Assembly: GCA_032017425.1 (NCBI GenBank)
Contig: DALZPW010000011.1
DNA length: 64,000 bases
Reading direction: 5' to 3' (one strand)
Source of the DNA: Faucicola tetraodonis
GTDB lineage: Bacteria; Pseudomonadota; Gammaproteobacteria; Pseudomonadales; Moraxellaceae
Shown one piece after another: positions 63,755-64,000 of the stretch (position 1 is its first letter; the number at the start of each line of letters is the position of its first letter). The position numbers and the translations under genes were made by a program. Below the pieces are notes generated by a model. The model was not told the DNA's origin, did not search any database, and saw nothing but the letters and a program-made list of their open reading frames with translations.

Positions 63755-64000
63755 TTCAACTCACACTCTTGCAGATAGACAGGGTGTGACTGCTAAGGTA
63801 GCCGATACAGAGATTTTACAGCAACAATTTTTTTACTTTACTAGATGATTAATTTATACTATACCACTTTCGGTTAATTTTTGCCTTTTAGCATGCGTTA
63901 ACCAACAGATTTTGGATTGCGTATTTTATAGGCTTTTTTCAATCACCTTAAAAGCCTGATAACTTATCGCTATTTACCCTTATGAGTGGCACCCACGCTG

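Overview
The window looks like chromosomal DNA of a gammaproteobacterium of the family Moraxellaceae, most likely Moraxella or a close relative. This is inferred from gene content and protein character: a twitching-type Chp chemosensory cluster, MinCDE with a long MinC linker, a rpmI-rplT-pheS-pheT-ihfA block, tatABC, a DpnII/MboI-type GATC restriction locus, and moderate GC content. No database search was possible, so the species is not fixed.

Layout. 1-55 is a copy of an insertion-sequence end. 0.2-6.1 kb holds an OmpA-type lipoprotein, a PlsC-like acyltransferase, a membrane protein with a voltage-sensor-like helix, and minCDE. 6.2-18.7 kb is mostly minus strand: a cytochrome b561, then the Chp cluster pilG-pilH-pilI-pilJ-(broken pilK)-chpA-chpB-chpC that controls type IV pili. 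19.2-26.5 kb holds an RND efflux pump (adaptor and pump) followed by an OmpR-type regulator and a histidine kinase. 26.7-29.3 kb is metNIQ methionine uptake. 29.5-34.7 kb (minus) is ihfA, pheT, an unrecognised 154-residue gene, pheS, rplT and rpmI. 35.2-43.1 kb holds a thioesterase-like gene, hisIE, tatABC, a UvrD-like helicase, dusC, MAPEG and OsmC proteins and rppH. 43.2-51.1 kb holds rpmE2, an M61 peptidase, a YgjP-type metalloprotease, a PH-like protein, hemH, and metX-metW. 51.5-57.1 kb is the accessory region: a Sel1 protein, a TnpB-only IS200/IS605-type element, the tail of a lost MFS transporter, and a compound restriction-modification locus. 57.2-63.7 kb is housekeeping: ispE, two tRNA-Gln genes, prs, rplY, pth, panD, sodB and rdgB.

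Most unusual points. (1) The restriction locus combines a DpnII/MboI-type set (Dam-class methylase, DpnII-like nuclease, DpnA-like methylase) with an inserted controller protein plus a second, unrelated PD-(D/E)XK nuclease and a small acidic protein. The right half has the layout of a C-protein-controlled system, with the DpnA-like methylase in the divergent methylase position. (2) In the Chp system the receptor methyltransferase pilK is a frameshifted remnant while the methylesterase chpB is intact, and the PilJ receptor has almost no periplasmic domain, so sensory adaptation seems to have been lost or rewired. (3) The TnpB nuclease lacks the usual second RuvC glutamate and has a glutamate at a nearby site where most relatives have proline. 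(4) The histidine kinase carries a roughly 110-residue low-complexity insert inside its ATP-binding domain.

Short tandem duplications sit at or near several gene ends, often including the stop codon. I saw no CRISPR array, rRNA or prophage.
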